Of a DNA stretch of 64,000 bases, positions 36,901 to 50,929 are shown piece by piece. This stretch comes from Vanilla planifolia (lineage: Eukaryota; Streptophyta; Magnoliopsida; Asparagales; Orchidaceae), in contig JAIUJO010000300.1 in the NCBI GenBank assembly GCA_023846275.1, positions 167,377 through 231,376 of the forward strand, in the 5' to 3' direction. The notes below the pieces were generated by a model that was given only the letters and a program-made list of their open reading frames with translations, was not told the DNA's origin and searched no databases. The position numbers were made by a program, and so were the translations under genes. Position 1 is the stretch's first letter, and every line of letters begins with the position of its first letter.

Positions 36901-39900
36901 TCCTTAAAAATACATGCAAATATAAAAACTAGCATGAATAATTGTAAATTATTATTATAAAATTAAGTAAAAATTTAATAATTTAGAATAAGATAAATTA
37001 AAACAATAAAATATAATTAAGTCAAAGCGTTATAAGGGTCACACAATAAGAGGATCAGTGTTAACTTGCAAAACAACTAAATCAAAGCAAATAAAGTTGA
37101 ATAAATGAGATAAAGTATACAAAAAATTATATATTTTGGATTGGAAGGACATTACCAAAACAACAATAATCTTCAAATAATGTAAAAATTGAGATATCTC
37201 ACATAACATAACAAATCTATAGAAAAAATATTAAAAAAATAAATGTCCACATTAAATCTGATAGAGCTCGTTGAGATAAGTCAAACAATAATTATTTCAT
37301 CTCTATAGAATAGCACATAGAATTACAATGAATGAAAAAATTTGAGAAGCGTAAGAAAATAAAATATTATTTTAAGAATAAGTAAATATATAGTAGAGCT
37401 AAATAAGAGATTAACTAAAGTAACATAATTTGTCAAAATTAAGGTGATGTTCAGCTTAAATGAGGGGTGAAATCAAGTTTAATAAAAACATAAAAAAATG
37501 AAAATAAAAACTTAGATGAAAAAAGATAAATAGTATTGAAAAGTTGCATTTGAAGATAATAAAAATATCATGCTTAGCATCCACAATGATCAAATAATGT
37601 ATGAATTAAAATGTTTCTTATAGCTTGTTAAAACCATCGAAAAAATGAGCAAAGATTTTTTTCATAGTAATAAAACTAAATGAAAGTTAAATATCTAAAG
37701 AAATCACATAAGTTATAATTTCTTATTGAATTTAAATATATAGAGGTAATTAAGTGAAACTACTTTAATAGACCAATTAGTTAAAAATAAAATGTCTCAT
37801 GAAGAATGAAAAAAATGCTTAAAAATTAAAATTTTAAAAACATAAAATTAATATGGAGTTGGATATAGCTCATCGAGATAAGTCTAATGACTTGTATTTC
37901 TTTACATATTAAAAAATTAAGCAAGAAATAATAACAACTAAATTTTACCATGACACTGAAAAAAATATATATATGAAAGCATATATTAGTTTAATTTGAG
38001 CATATAATTTAACCAAATTTATGTAATTTAAAAGACTTATGAGTGGTGATTTAGAATTTCAAAGTAGTATAACCAATAGAGTGTAAAGAATTTCAAGAAA
38101 TAAGAGCAGTATTAGAAAGATATATTACATAATTCTAAGGCGAGTAAATCAAACATCCTTGAATACAAAATTAGTTAAGAATAAAATTTGCTTGTAAACA
38201 TCAGAAAAATCACACAAAATTAAAAAAATGAAAATATTAAAGAAGATATCTAATTGGATAGAAGTTATTAAAGCGAGTATGTAGACATTTGCTTCATTTC
38301 TATTGGACCATTTTTTAATTAATAGGAATTATCAAAGAAATAAAAAAATATTTATAAATCAATATTTTAATATTAAGGAAATATTACCTAAAGCTAAAAT
38401 TAGAAAAATTGAAGCCATGTAACAAAATGTAATCAAAGCAAGGTAAGGGTCACATAAGAGTAGAACCAGAACAACATTGTAGTTTAACAAATAATAGCAA
38501 AATATTTGAATAAATAAGATAGTTTGTGAGAAAGATGCTATCCATCATATTGAGGAGATTGATATTTGATTCTTAAATGAGCCAAGAATAAAAATACGTG
38601 ATAAATCATTTTAAAAGTCTATAAGAAATTTAAAATAAAAAAATAAATACTTAAATAAATAAACCACATTAGACAAGTTCAAAATTATTTTTTTTCATCT
38701 CAATGAAATATTATATAGCTTTGAATTACTAAAGTAAATAAACATAAACATTTATTAAGCTTTATTTAAATAACAAAAAAATATATATATAAGTAAAATG
38801 AGATAAGTTGTAGTAAAATAATGAAAAAAAATAAAAAAATAAATGTTCATAGGAATGAGATAAAATTGATGGGAATGTTACATTTAGAGATATTGAGGGG
38901 ATTCTATGTAGTATCTTCGATCAAGAAATTATTTAGAATTAGAAACAACTGGTAAAATATGCAAAAAACATGGAAATAATATAATGAAAAATTGAGCATT
39001 TGATTAGATAGAGCTCGTCCATTGAGCCTAGTAATTTATATTTCATCTTGATTACATGTCATTTAGATTTACTACAAACTACCAATTTAAATAAGAGTAA
39101 ATAATTATAACTAGTTCTTTCAATGTTAAGGAAATATGTAACAAAGCTAAAATTAAAAAATAGACATTGTAATAGAATAAAATCAAGGCGATGTAAATCT
39201 CATATGAGAAGAGAAATGTTTCATGGTAATATAACCAAATCAAAGGGATACATTTGAAGAAATGAGATACATTAAATGAAAATTTTTAATTCTAAGTTAT
39301 TATGTTTATCAATTGTAATGTTCACTTATCATACAATTACTTAAAAATTAAAATATCTCATAAAGCTTTTCAGATACTTAGATATTAAAGTATTTCAAGC
39401 TATAAAAAAAATTAATTTCATAAAGTTCATTCAAATAACTCTAATAACATTTGGTTAGTCTTGACAAATAGAACTGAAATTACTTCAAAGTGTCAAAGAA
39501 AAAACAAAACAATAGCAAATTGTATTTCGAATATTAAGTAAATATATATTAAAAACAATAATTTTGCAAACTAAGACTATTTCATATAAGAAAATAAAAG
39601 CTAGTAGGGTTGATATGATAAAAGAATTAATGTTATATAGTTGTATAACAAAATAATAACAAATTGAAAGAAATGTGATAAATTATACATAAAAGTTGCA
39701 TTTCATGATACTAAGGAAGTTAAAGTCTTGCATCATATAATTCAACATCCCATATAAAAGGTGTCGAGCAATTTAAAATATTGCTAATATACAAAAAAAA
39801 ATTTAGTTAGATAAAGTTCATTGAGATATGTTTAAGGTATTTTTTTGTCTTGATTAGACATCGAATTGAATTACTATGAATCTTTAAGTTAAATAATAAT

Positions 39901-42900
39901 AAATATTAATAAAATATTATTTAATTTTAAGTAAAAATATTTTTAAAAAAATGATGTAAATTGAAGTAATGTAAAATAAGCAAGTCAAAATAAGGTGAGG
40001 GTCACACTAAACGAGAATTATTGTTACATAGTACTATAAACAAATTAATGTAAAAAATTTTAAAATATGAGATAAATTGTGTGAGAATGTTACATTCCAA
40101 GATACTTATGTGTTTGATTTTGACCTCCTCAATCATCAAATAAGATATGAATCAAAATACCTCATAAAGAACATAAAATGGTATATAAAATACTTAATAA
40201 CAAAAGAAAAAATTAAAATGGATATTTCTCAATGAGATGAGTCTAGTAACATTTTTTTGTCTTGATTGGTCTTCATTTAGAATATCATAAATTTCTAAAG
40301 TAAATATTCTTAAAAACATAATAAATTATTATTAATTTTAATTAGATATATATTAAACTTAAAAATTAGATAAATTAAAGTATTATAATATAACAAAATC
40401 ATAGACAAATAAAGATCACACAAGAGATGATTAACAGTGACATCAATATAAAAAAATTAAAGCGAAACATTCAGAAAAGATAAGGTAAATTATACTGGAT
40501 ATTTTCATTTTGAGATAATAAGGAAATTGAGCATAACATACTAATCATTAAATAAGGTGTGAATAAAAATGCCTCAATAAAACTGCATAAACTCTAAAAA
40601 ATATTGAAAAATATAAAATTAAATATTTAATTTGATAAAGCATAATTATATGAGTGTAATGGTGTCTGCTTCATATCAATTGGACATCATTTTAGAATAA
40701 AATTGATGTAACAAAGCTAAAGAGAAAAAAAAAGAAAATATTTACTTTAATACAAATTAAATATATAGTTAAGTTTAAACATGACAAATTCAAAGAAAGT
40801 AATACATCCATGTAAAAGTGATACAAAAGTCACATAAGACAAGATTTAGACATTCATAGAAATATAACAAAAAAAATAATTTACAATACAAAATGCCTCA
40901 TAAAGCATGCGAAACTATCAAAAATAAAAAAATTATTAAACATTAAAAATGAATGATCATTCAATGGGATGAGTCAAGCAATGTTTGTTTCTTCATTATT
41001 GGTGCTTTTTTGGAATTATTGTATTTTACAAAAAGAAATAGCAATAAATAATAAGAAATTAATTATGTTGATATTCAATGAATATATATTAATACTTAAA
41101 AAAGATAAGTTGAGGAAATGTTATATACCAAAATAACTGGAAAATATTTCAAAAATAAGATCAAATGTGCAAGAAAGTTACATTCCAAATTCAAAGGAGA
41201 TCAAGTGAAAATCTTCATTCCTCAAATTTTGGTACAAATAGAAATATCTCTTAACACTTGCCAAATAATTAGAAAATAAAATATTGAAAAAGATAAAAAT
41301 GAATATTTAATTTAAAAGAACTCTTTAATATGAGTTCAACGATGTTTGTTTCCATTTGATTGGACTTCATTAAAATTACTATAAATTACTGAAAAAATAA
41401 GCATATAAAATAATTTAAATTATTATTTTCATATAAAATTAACATATATCAAAACTCAAATGTGATATATTGAAGAAATATGATATAACAAAATAAATGA
41501 CATATAAAGGTCACAAAAGAAATGGTTTAGATTAACATAGAAATTTAAGTTGATTTAAGGTAAAAATTTTGAAAAATGAGATAAATTATATGAAAAAGTT
41601 GCATTCCAAGACCATTAGGTGATCAAGTACAATATCTGTAATCATCAAATATGGTATGAATAAAACGGTCCTTGTAAAGAATGTAAAAATCCACATAAAT
41701 AAAACATTTTTAATAAAATATAAAAATAAATATTTAGATGAATTGAGCTTACTAAGATGACTCCAATGATATTTGTTTCAAATTGATTAGATTATTTAAA
41801 AAATGCTCTAAATAACTGATGTAAATAAGCATAAATAATAGTAAATTATTATTTTATTATTAAGTAAAGTTGTATTGAAAAAGATTTTCGATAAACTAAA
41901 GCTTTATAATGTAACCAAGTAAATATGTTGTTGACATCATACTAGATGCAATTAAGAGTTAGGTAATAATATAACTAAATAGCAGTAAAAATAACAAAAG
42001 ATGGCACAAATGATGTAGGAAAGTTGCTTCCAAGGTACAAAGGTGATAGAGTGTGAGGTACTCAAGCTACAAATAAATTAAGAACTAAAAAGTTATTTGA
42101 AATAAACGAAAATCTCAAAAATTAAAAATATTAAAAAATAAAGTGAAAATTTTATTTTATAAAGCTTGTTAAGATGAGTTCAACGATATTTATGTTATGT
42201 CAAAAAACCTCTTTCTGAATTACAATGATATAAAAAATAAATAAACATAATTAATAATAAAATATTATTTCAATATTTAGCAATTACATATTAAAGTTAA
42301 AATGACATAAATTAAAAAAATGTAATATGGGAAAATGTAAATATTTTAATGGTCACATATGAGCATATTAGGAGTAATAATGTAAAATGATCAAATCAAA
42401 GAAAAAAATTAAATATGATATAAGTTATATGAAATATTTGCTTTCAAAGATACTAAGGCATTTCAATGCAACATCATCGATCATAAAATTATGTAGAACA
42501 AAAAAAAATTAAAAAAAAAACGAAAACAAAAAAAAAGAATATAAAATTTAGATTAGTAGAGCTCATTGAGATGAGTCCGATGACGTTTGTTTCAACACGA
42601 TCAGACCTTAATTGGAATTAGTGCAACTTACAAAACTAAATTAGCATAAATAAAAATAAGTTATCATTTTAATAATAAGATAATATGTTTTACATCTAAA
42701 ATGAGAAGAATTAAACAAATGTAACATATCAAAATCAAAGTCATGTAAAAAAAATTTTAAAATAACATAAATTATTTAAGCACTTCTTGTTATAAAATAC
42801 TAAGTAGATCATGTGTTACATCTTAGAATATCTAACCAGATAAGAATTGAACTTGCTTATAAAGCGTTATAGAACCTCAAAAAAGGATTTTAAATATACA

Positions 42901-45900
42901 AAGACAAAATATTTAATTTGAAACAACTTATTGAGGCATGTTTAATGACTTTTTTCCAACTCAGCTAGCGAAGAATTACTTTTAGCTATAAAAAACAAAA
43001 GGCATAAATTTATGTAAAGACGTAGAGAAAGTTTAGCATTACATAATTGTATGACCCAATTAATACAAAACATTTCATGAAATGGGATAAAATATTTAAA
43101 AAATTTGCATTCGAAGGTTTAAACGAGATTAAGCATGGCATCCTCGAACATCAATTTAGGTAAAAATCCAAATGTCTTGTGAGACGTACAACAACCTTTG
43201 AAAAAGTACTTAAAAAAATAAAAAATAGCATTTAATTATATAGAGATCATTTGGATTGTCTAAAAATTTTTCTTTTGTATTAATCAACGTATGATAGTAA
43301 TCATCAAAAATTACCAATTAAATAAAAATAATAAATATTAATTTATTGTTTTGATATTGGAAATTATATTTTAAATTTGAAATAAGGCTAACAAAAGAAA
43401 TAAAATTTAACCAAGTGAAAACATAAGCACCACAAAAAGAAAAAGAGTTATATAGTAATATAAAAAATTCAATTAAAAATTTTAAGAAATAAAATAAATT
43501 GTATAAGAAAGTTTTGTTCGAAAATAATAAGGAGAATAAGTGTAGCATCCTTAAGCATTAATTAAGCATGAAATCAAAATTCCTAAAAACATGTAAAAAA
43601 TCATTAAAAATTTATAAAGTAATAAAGGTCTAATTAAATAGAGGTAATTAACAGGAGATCAAAGATGCTTTTTTTTTCTCCATCAGACTATGCCTGGAGT
43701 TACTATGAATCATAGAAATAAATGAGCAAAAAAAAATTTATTTTAATATTCTTAAGAAAAATGTATGTTAAAGTTGAATTAAAATAATATGAAGAAATAT
43801 ATTATAACTAAATAAAAAAAAGTAATGGTTACACGAGAAGCAAACAGAAGTTACGTACTAATATCACAAAATTAAAGCAAAACCATTGAAGAATTGAGAA
43901 AATGTTTTTGAAAAAGTTGCATTCTAAGATACTAAAGCGGTCGAGTATAGCTTTCTTAATCTCCAAATTAAGTATGAATCAAAATAACTCTTAAAGTGTA
44001 CAAAAACTATTAAAAATATTTAAATATATTCAAATGAATGTGGAATTCTATATAGTTTACCGTATGACTCTAATGAAGTTTGTTTCATCTCAATCCAACC
44101 ATATTTGGAATTAAAGGAAATAAATAAAGAAATAAGAATATCTAAAATTAAATTATTACTCGAATAATAAGTAAATATACATTAAATATGATATTCTATA
44201 AATTGATGCAATGTAATATTTCTAAATAAAAATATCAAAATGTCACATGAGAAAAGATTTAGAATAATTAACAGAATGAAATGTAAGCGAAAACTTTAAA
44301 AAAAGACAAAGTTTATGGAAAATTTCACTCTGATACTAAAGAGATCAAACATAACATTTTCAACTACCAAATCATCTACCAATCTAAATATCTTGTAAAA
44401 CATGATAAATTCTTACAATAAATTAAAAAAATGATGATTTTGTAAAATAGAATTCATTTAGAAGAGTCTAATCATACTTATTTCATCTCAATTAGACATC
44501 ATTTAGAAATTGAACAAAATAACTAAGTAAATACATTGAAATAATGACAAATTACTTTCTTAATTTTAAAAAATGTATGCTAAAATTGAAATGAGATAAA
44601 CTAAAGGAATGTAATATAACTAAAACGTAACAATGTAAATGTCTCACTAGTGAAGATTTTTAGTTAAACACAAATACAATTAAACGAAAGACAAATATTT
44701 ATAAAAATTAGAAAACGTACAGGGGGAAGTTATATTGTAAGATATTTGTAATATTAAGTTAATATATATTTTTGCACAAATATTTTAAATTTAACCAATA
44801 TAATATATTCATATCAAAGTAACACAAAGTTCACTTCAGAAGAGATTAACCATAGCTTAATATATAGCAAAATTAGTGAAAAACTTTTTGAAGTTAAAAC
44901 ATAAGTTGTGCAATTGTTTGGCATTCCAAGACTAAGGGGAATTAGTACAATATCCTCAATCATCAAATTTGATACAAATAAAAAGCTTTACATAATATTT
45001 CAAAAGCTTAGTAACAAAGTGTTTAAAAAATATAAACATTAATATCAAGTAGATAGTGATTATTAAGATTAGTCCAATAATATTTCTTTCATCTCAACTA
45101 GACCTTATTTTAACTTATTTAAATTTACCAAGCAAAATAACCATAAATTATAATAAATTATTTTTTAATTTTAAGAAAATAAATATTAATGACAAAGTTA
45201 GAATAAATTCTCCTAAAACATACCCACAATCTAAAAGATAACAAATAAAAAAATAAAATATAATTAGATAAAGGACTTTAAGAGAAGTGAAATAACATTT
45301 TTTAATCTCAATAGGACCTCATTTATAATTAATACTAATTAATAATATTAATAAGTATAAATAATAATAAATTATTATTTTATGATCAAATAAATACATA
45401 ATAAAGTTGAAATAAGATAAAATAATGCAATAAAATAAAACAAAATAAATGACATTTAATAGTGTCATGGTAGAAAGTCCATTGTAAATTTGTTATATAG
45501 AAAAATCAAAGAAAAAATTTGTTAAAATGAGATAAATTATGTTGGAAAATTAGATTTAAAGATACAATAAGGCTAAAAGTAGCATTCTCAATTATCAAAT
45601 AAGGTACCAAAAAAATCTTTCGTATGCTTGCAAAAATAAGAGAAAAAATATTTTATGGTGCACATCAAGATGACTTGAAAGGCATTTGTTGTTAACCACA
45701 TATATAGTTTGGAATTACTACAAATTACAAATATCAATAAACATAAGTACCAATAAATTATTATTTTAATAACAAATAAAAATATTTCAAAACAAAAATG
45801 AAATAACATCAATCAATGTTATATGACAAAATTGAAATAATGTAAGGTAACACAAGAGGACATTTAGGTTAACAAAACAACATAATCAAATCAAAGTGAG

Positions 45901-48045
45901 AATTTTATCAAAATGTGATTATTTGTACAAGAAAGTAACATTCAAAGGTTGTAAAGAGATTTAATATAACATCCTCTATCGTCAAATTATGTACGAATCC
46001 AAATACGATGTAACAAAAGCCCAATGTCTAATAAAAATACCTAAGAAAAAAATAAATATTTAATAGATTGTGATAATTGAGATGAGTACAATGACATTTT
46101 TTTTATCTTGAATGGATCTTGTATTGAATTAACAAAAATTACAAAATTAAATTAATAGAAATTAAATTACTATTTTAATTTTTTACAAAAATATATTACA
46201 TCTAGAATGCAATAAATTAAGGCTATGTTGTATATCCAAGTAAAAAGAAGTAAAAGTTACATTAGAAATGATTAAAAGGTACATAATAACTTATCAAAAT
46301 AAATGAATAAAGTTAAAGAAATATAAATTATTTGAAAAATTACCGTTAAAAGGATATTAAGGAGTTCAAGTGTAACATTGTTTAGCATCTAATGAGGTGA
46401 AAATAAAAGTGTATCTCAAACAATTACAAAACTTTTAAAATATTTTAAAAAATTAAAAATTAATATTTACCTTGATGTAGCTTATTAAAAAGAGTAAAAC
46501 AACATTTATTTATTATTAGTCAGGCCTAAATTAGACTTAATATTTATGATAAAATTAAGTAAGCATAAATAATATTAATTGTATTACTATAATATTAACT
46601 TAATTTTAAATTGAAGTTGAAATGAGATAAATTGAAAAATTTTAATAAAATAAAAATCAAACTGGCATAAAATTCATGAAAGAAGAGATTTAGGGTTAGA
46701 TAATGATTTGTCCAAATGAAAGAGAAAAATTATAAAAAAAGGAATAAATTTTATGAGAAATTTGCATTCCAAGATACTTTGGAGATCGAGCATAATCTCC
46801 TTGATGATCAAATTATGAACAAACCAAAATTTCTTGTTGATCTACCCAAAATGTTTAAGGAAAGGCTAACTAAAAATGTGTAAATAAATTTTTAATTGTA
46901 TACAGCTAATTAAGATGGGTCCAACAACATTTGCTTAGTCTTAAAGAAACCACATTTTGAAATACTTTTAATTATCAAAGTAAAAGATAAAAAAAATAGT
47001 AAACGTATATAAATTTTAATTTCAATATTAAATATTAAAAATTTAAGCAAAACAAAGATTAAGTGAAGCTATAAAATATAACTGAATTAATGATTAAGAA
47101 CACATAAGAGTGGAGCCTGAGTTACTTAATTATATAAAAAAATAAAGAAAAATATTTTTTAGAAATGAAATAAATTATACCAGAAAGTTGTAATCCAAGA
47201 TACAAGGGAGAATCAGTGGATCCTCTAAGATCAATTTACATATGAATTGAAATCAATTCTAAAATCTTTAAAACCCTTTAAAAACATATTTTTAAAATAT
47301 AAAATATAAAAATTTAATTAGAGAGAGCTGATTAAGATAACTCCAAAAAAGTTTTTTTCAATCAAACTACAATCTTCATGGCTACAACTAATGAAATTAA
47401 TCAACAAAAAAAATAATAAATTAATTATTTTTTATTAAGAAACTATATATTAAATTTGAAATGTTATTAGTTGAAAAAATATAATACAAAAAACTATAAG
47501 ACATATAGAGGTGACATGATAAAAAACTGAGAATAACATAATATTATAATTAAAAAAGTTAAAAATTTAAAAAAATTAAGATTAATCTTAAAAGAAAGTA
47601 ATGTTAGAAGATATTAAAAATGTCAAACATTATGTCTTTGATTATCAAATCTAGTTTTAGTGGAAATACTTCATAAAATTTGGCAAAACCAATTAAAATA
47701 AAATAACTTAAAAATAAAAAAAATCATTCTTTAATTAGAAAGTGCTCGTTGAGGACTATGAAAAAATTTATTTTGTCTTGATTAGATCTTATTTAGGATT
47801 ACTATAAACTAACAAACAAAACAACATAAATAAATAAAATATTAAAATATTTGGCAAACATATATTGTAGTTGAAATGAGGAAAACTATAGCAATGCAAT
47901 ATAACAAAATAAAAGAACTATTTTTTTTAAAAAGAAATAAATTTTGTTTAAAAGTTGCACTCTAGGATACTAAAGAGATAAAGGGTAACATGTTTGAGCA
48001 ATAAATTAGGTACAAATAAAAATGTTTGAGGAAAGGCTAACACAA
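33986..48045 (+). repeat. Diverged tandem satellite, about 410-bp monomer, right block
   Basis: This continues the left block in the same orientation, about 34 monomers. Measured from the GCATTCCAAGATACTAAGG-like landmark, successive copies lie near 34,175, 34,519, 34,940; 36,322, 36,736; 39,698, 40,092; 41,180, 41,601, 42,025, 42,440; 43,515, 43,919, 44,323; and 46,764, 47,190, 47,600, 47,957. Most steps are 395-426 bp, with some shortened monomers of about 345-357 bp. Composition is extremely AT-rich, and the few open frames in this block are chance. The last monomer is cut after AAATTAGGTACAAATAAAAA and passes directly into the TG-rich array. Confidence 0.87.
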
Positions 48046-48659
48046 TGTAGCAGCATGAGTCTGCATGACTATACATGTGCGAGTATGTGCCAGTGGGTAA
48101 GCATTTGTGTGTATGTGTGTGTGTGGGAATGTTACGAGTGCTTATGTGTGTGTGTGTGAATGCATGTGTGTGTATGTGTGTACATGAATGCATATTTATG
48201 TGTACTCAATTGCATGTGTGTGCATGTGTGCCAATGTGTGTCCGTGTACGTGTCTCCATAAGCATCTACTCCTCTATGTGTGTGCACTCTTGTGTGTGTG
48301 CATGTGCATGCATTTTTGTATGCTTGTGTGTGTGTGTTTGAGCTTATGTGTGTGTGCATGTGTGTTCATATGTGTGGTTGTGTGCATTTATGCATTTGTG
48401 CATGCATGCATGTGTGTGAGTGTTCATGCATGGTTGTGTGGTTGTATGCTGTATGTTGGTGCATGTGCATGTATGTATATGCATGTGCATGTTCATAGGT
48501 GCTTGTGTATGTGTGTGTGTTAGTGCATGTGTACGTGCACGTGTATTTTATGTTTTGTGCATATGTGCTTGCCTGCATGTGCACATGCATGTGTGTGTGT
48601 GTGTGTATGCACGTGTACTATTGTGCATGGAGACATGTGTGTGAATGTATGTGTGAGCA
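48046..48659 (+). repeat. TG/TGCATG-rich array, left block
   Basis: This is a degenerate G/T-rich tract built from TGTGTG, TGCATG, GTGTGCATG and CATGTGTG words, starting abruptly after the last satellite monomer. Open frames on both strands give Cys/Val/Met-rich or His/Thr-rich conceptual peptides purely from the TGTG/CACA repeat. There is no codon-level evidence of a gene. It ends at the terminal TG of the inserted LTR element. The same kind of sequence resumes at about 53,596. Confidence 0.9.
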
Positions 48660-50213
48660 TGTTGAAATGGGGTTTAGCAAAAGGGGGAGGTGAATTGCTA
48701 GAAACAAATTTTACTTTCTTTAAAACTATTTTAGAAAAATATTTAAAATAATTTTTACTATGGTTTAAAAAATATATAAGGTTGATTTTCTATAATTTTT
48801 TATTTAGTTTAAAACATATTTAGTTTATAAAAGTGATGTAGTTAAAAAATAAATAATAATTAAAAATGTACACAAGGAAGTTTTAGGTGGCTTTGCTTGT
48901 AAAACAAGTCTATGTCCATTCCCCACAAAAACCAAGCCAAAGCAAACACAATATAATTCTTTTGCCAAAAAATGGATAGGCTAAACCCTAATAATGGACA
49001 AACAATTGAGGCAGGCTATAATGATGTCATAATGAAATCAACAAGATAGGCTATGACAACTTTATAACATATGATAATAAAAGAAAAAATCTCTACAATG
49101 TAAAATCAAAATTAATATTAATAGAATCTTATGCTTGATGAAATGATTAAAGAGGCACAAGTATTTTAATTAAATCAATTAATAATAAAGAAATTGATTA
49201 CTTAACTAATTTGAGATATAAGCGAATTTCGATAAGTGAATAATGTAGCATGGTGTGGAACCAATGAAATGGGAACTGGCTACTAAATATCTTGAATATT
49301 CTTGCATGAAATATTTTTATCACAAAAAAGTTCTCCATCTAATTTGGTACAAAAAATCTTTTATTTATAGGAAACATATAATGGCTAAAAGTACTTACCA
49401 AATACTACATTTAGACATTACAATTTTCATAATATTTTAATTAGGAAATTAACAAAAAAAATCTCCAATGGCTAAAAGTAGTAATGTACAAGGGCCGTTC
49501 TATTGAAACACTTCGGGATAGATCGATCACAAAAATTGCACGATTAAATGGATGCAATCGAATTCATGCCTTTAGAAATATGAAATTGATTTGGATTGTT
49601 ATATCTTAATCAAATATAAGGACAGGAATTAACTTTCTGAGTGGATAGAATTTGGACCATGTGGTCACAAAATTGCACAATCGGATGGCTAACAGAATTA
49701 CCACTTTTGAAAAATGTGATGCAATGGTAATTTTTTGATTGAAATGCATGATCGAATGATTCACATTACTCCCACAATTCTAGAGTTTGTTATGCAAAAA
49801 AGTTAGTGTTTATTGTCTCACATTGCATGTTTGCTCTATTTTTGTCTCCATATTAAGATTTCTATAACCTTTGTACACTACCAAATAGCTGAGTTGGCTG
49901 CCCTTGCAAAGCTCAGGAATTAATCGCCCATGCGACAGCTACAAATACTTTATTTGATTTATAGAAGTGGGATTGATGACTCAATCAAAAATGCAATGAT
50001 TTGGGATTGATTATTGAAAATGTTTGGTGTACTGAATCCCATTTAGAGTTAGTTACCATTGTACCGCAGCGGCTCAGTGCAGTGACTCTATTGGTTCAAT
50101 CGTTAATTGCTTTTATGAATGGGTTATGTTGAAATTTCTTTATCAAAGTTTACATCCACAATATTTGATTTTAATTATCAGATTTTAGAACCCAAACTAT
50201 TTTGGGTTCAACA
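48660..50213 (-). repeat. 3' LTR of the gag-only element
   Basis: On its sense (minus) strand it starts TGTTGAACCCAAAATAG and ends CTAAACCCCATTTCAACA, giving terminal TG...CA within a 7-bp inverted repeat. Matching blocks in the other LTR include ATGGATARRCTAAACCCT, CTTATGYTTRATGAAATGAT, AAAGAAATTGATTACTT, GATGGCTAAYAGAATTACCA and TTTGGGATTGATT. The middle carries several CGATC/GATCG-type words typical of U3. A purine run, GATAGAAAAAGAAAG, lies about 25-40 bases upstream on the sense strand but is not adjacent, so the polypurine tract is only tentative. Confidence 0.8.
49362..49369 (-). promoter_or_regulatory. TATA box in the 3' LTR
   Basis: On the minus strand, CCATTATATGTTTCCTATAAATA places TATAAATA at this spot. 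The equivalent position of the other LTR and the LTR at 22.67 kb keep the same CCATTA-spacer-TATAAATA arrangement. Confidence 0.6.
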
Positions 50214-50929
50214 CATTTCTATGTAACTAGTCTACTACTTTCTTTTTCTATCCACACAAAAGCAAGAAATTTTGAATGAATATTAGTTTTAATTCTACAA
50301 GTGTGTGAAGTATGTCCAAGTTGCATGTAATAGTGGCATGTAAGCTTATGATTTAAACAATGTAAAATGTCAACTTGCATATACGTATCAGATCTTTTAG
50401 CATTTTTAATAAAAAAACTTGTCTATTAATTGGTTTTACATTTGAAATTGAGCAAGCAGAATGCAAAGTTTTAAAATCATTAAATTCCTTAATAATGCAT
50501 GCTTACTCAATTTTTGTTTTAAATCATCATTGGCTTTTTTCATATTCTTTAAATAAATGTTAGTGTTTTCTCTAATTTGTTCATAATGACCTAGATATTC
50601 ATTGTGTTTTTTAATTTTTTATCAAAATTTTGAAACTTTTGCAAACATAAAGTAATAGTTTTGCCAAGTTTTCTTTGGAATAATTTACCTCTTCTTTACT
50701 AGAGGATGAACTCTCTTTTTCCCCTTCTTCTCTGACCATCATATAAACAATCCTTCATTATTTTCTTCTTTATCACTTGTATTTGTTTCTTTTGAATCAG
50801 TACAAGCTATTTTGAATGCTTTCTTATTCTTATTATTCGTACTTTTCTTAGAATTTTTTTTTTATAATTTCTTGTAATATTAAGAACTTTAGATAATATT
50901 TTAGAAATTAAAGCAATACCATTATCATT
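50214..50929 (-). other. Distal internal region of the gag-only element
   Basis: On the minus strand there is Lys/Ser/Glu-rich coding debris (for example SSSKEEVNYSKENLAKLL near 50,720-50,680), consistent with the charged C-terminal region of SIRE-type gag. I see no protease, integrase or RT motif on either strand before the 3' LTR, which supports a gag-only layout. Confidence 0.5.

Noticed and set aside
23350-48045. CRISPR-like array
   Set aside because: The repeats are about 410 bp, heavily diverged and without short spacers, in a eukaryotic setting.
49870-49960. tRNA-like stretch (AGCTGAGTTGGC...) in the LTR
   Set aside because: It lacks a T-loop and a closing acceptor stem, and it is part of the LTR, with a diverged partner near 52,890.
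50375-50563. Plus-strand 62-codon frame
   Set aside because: It is antisense to the distal internal region of the gag-only LTR element.
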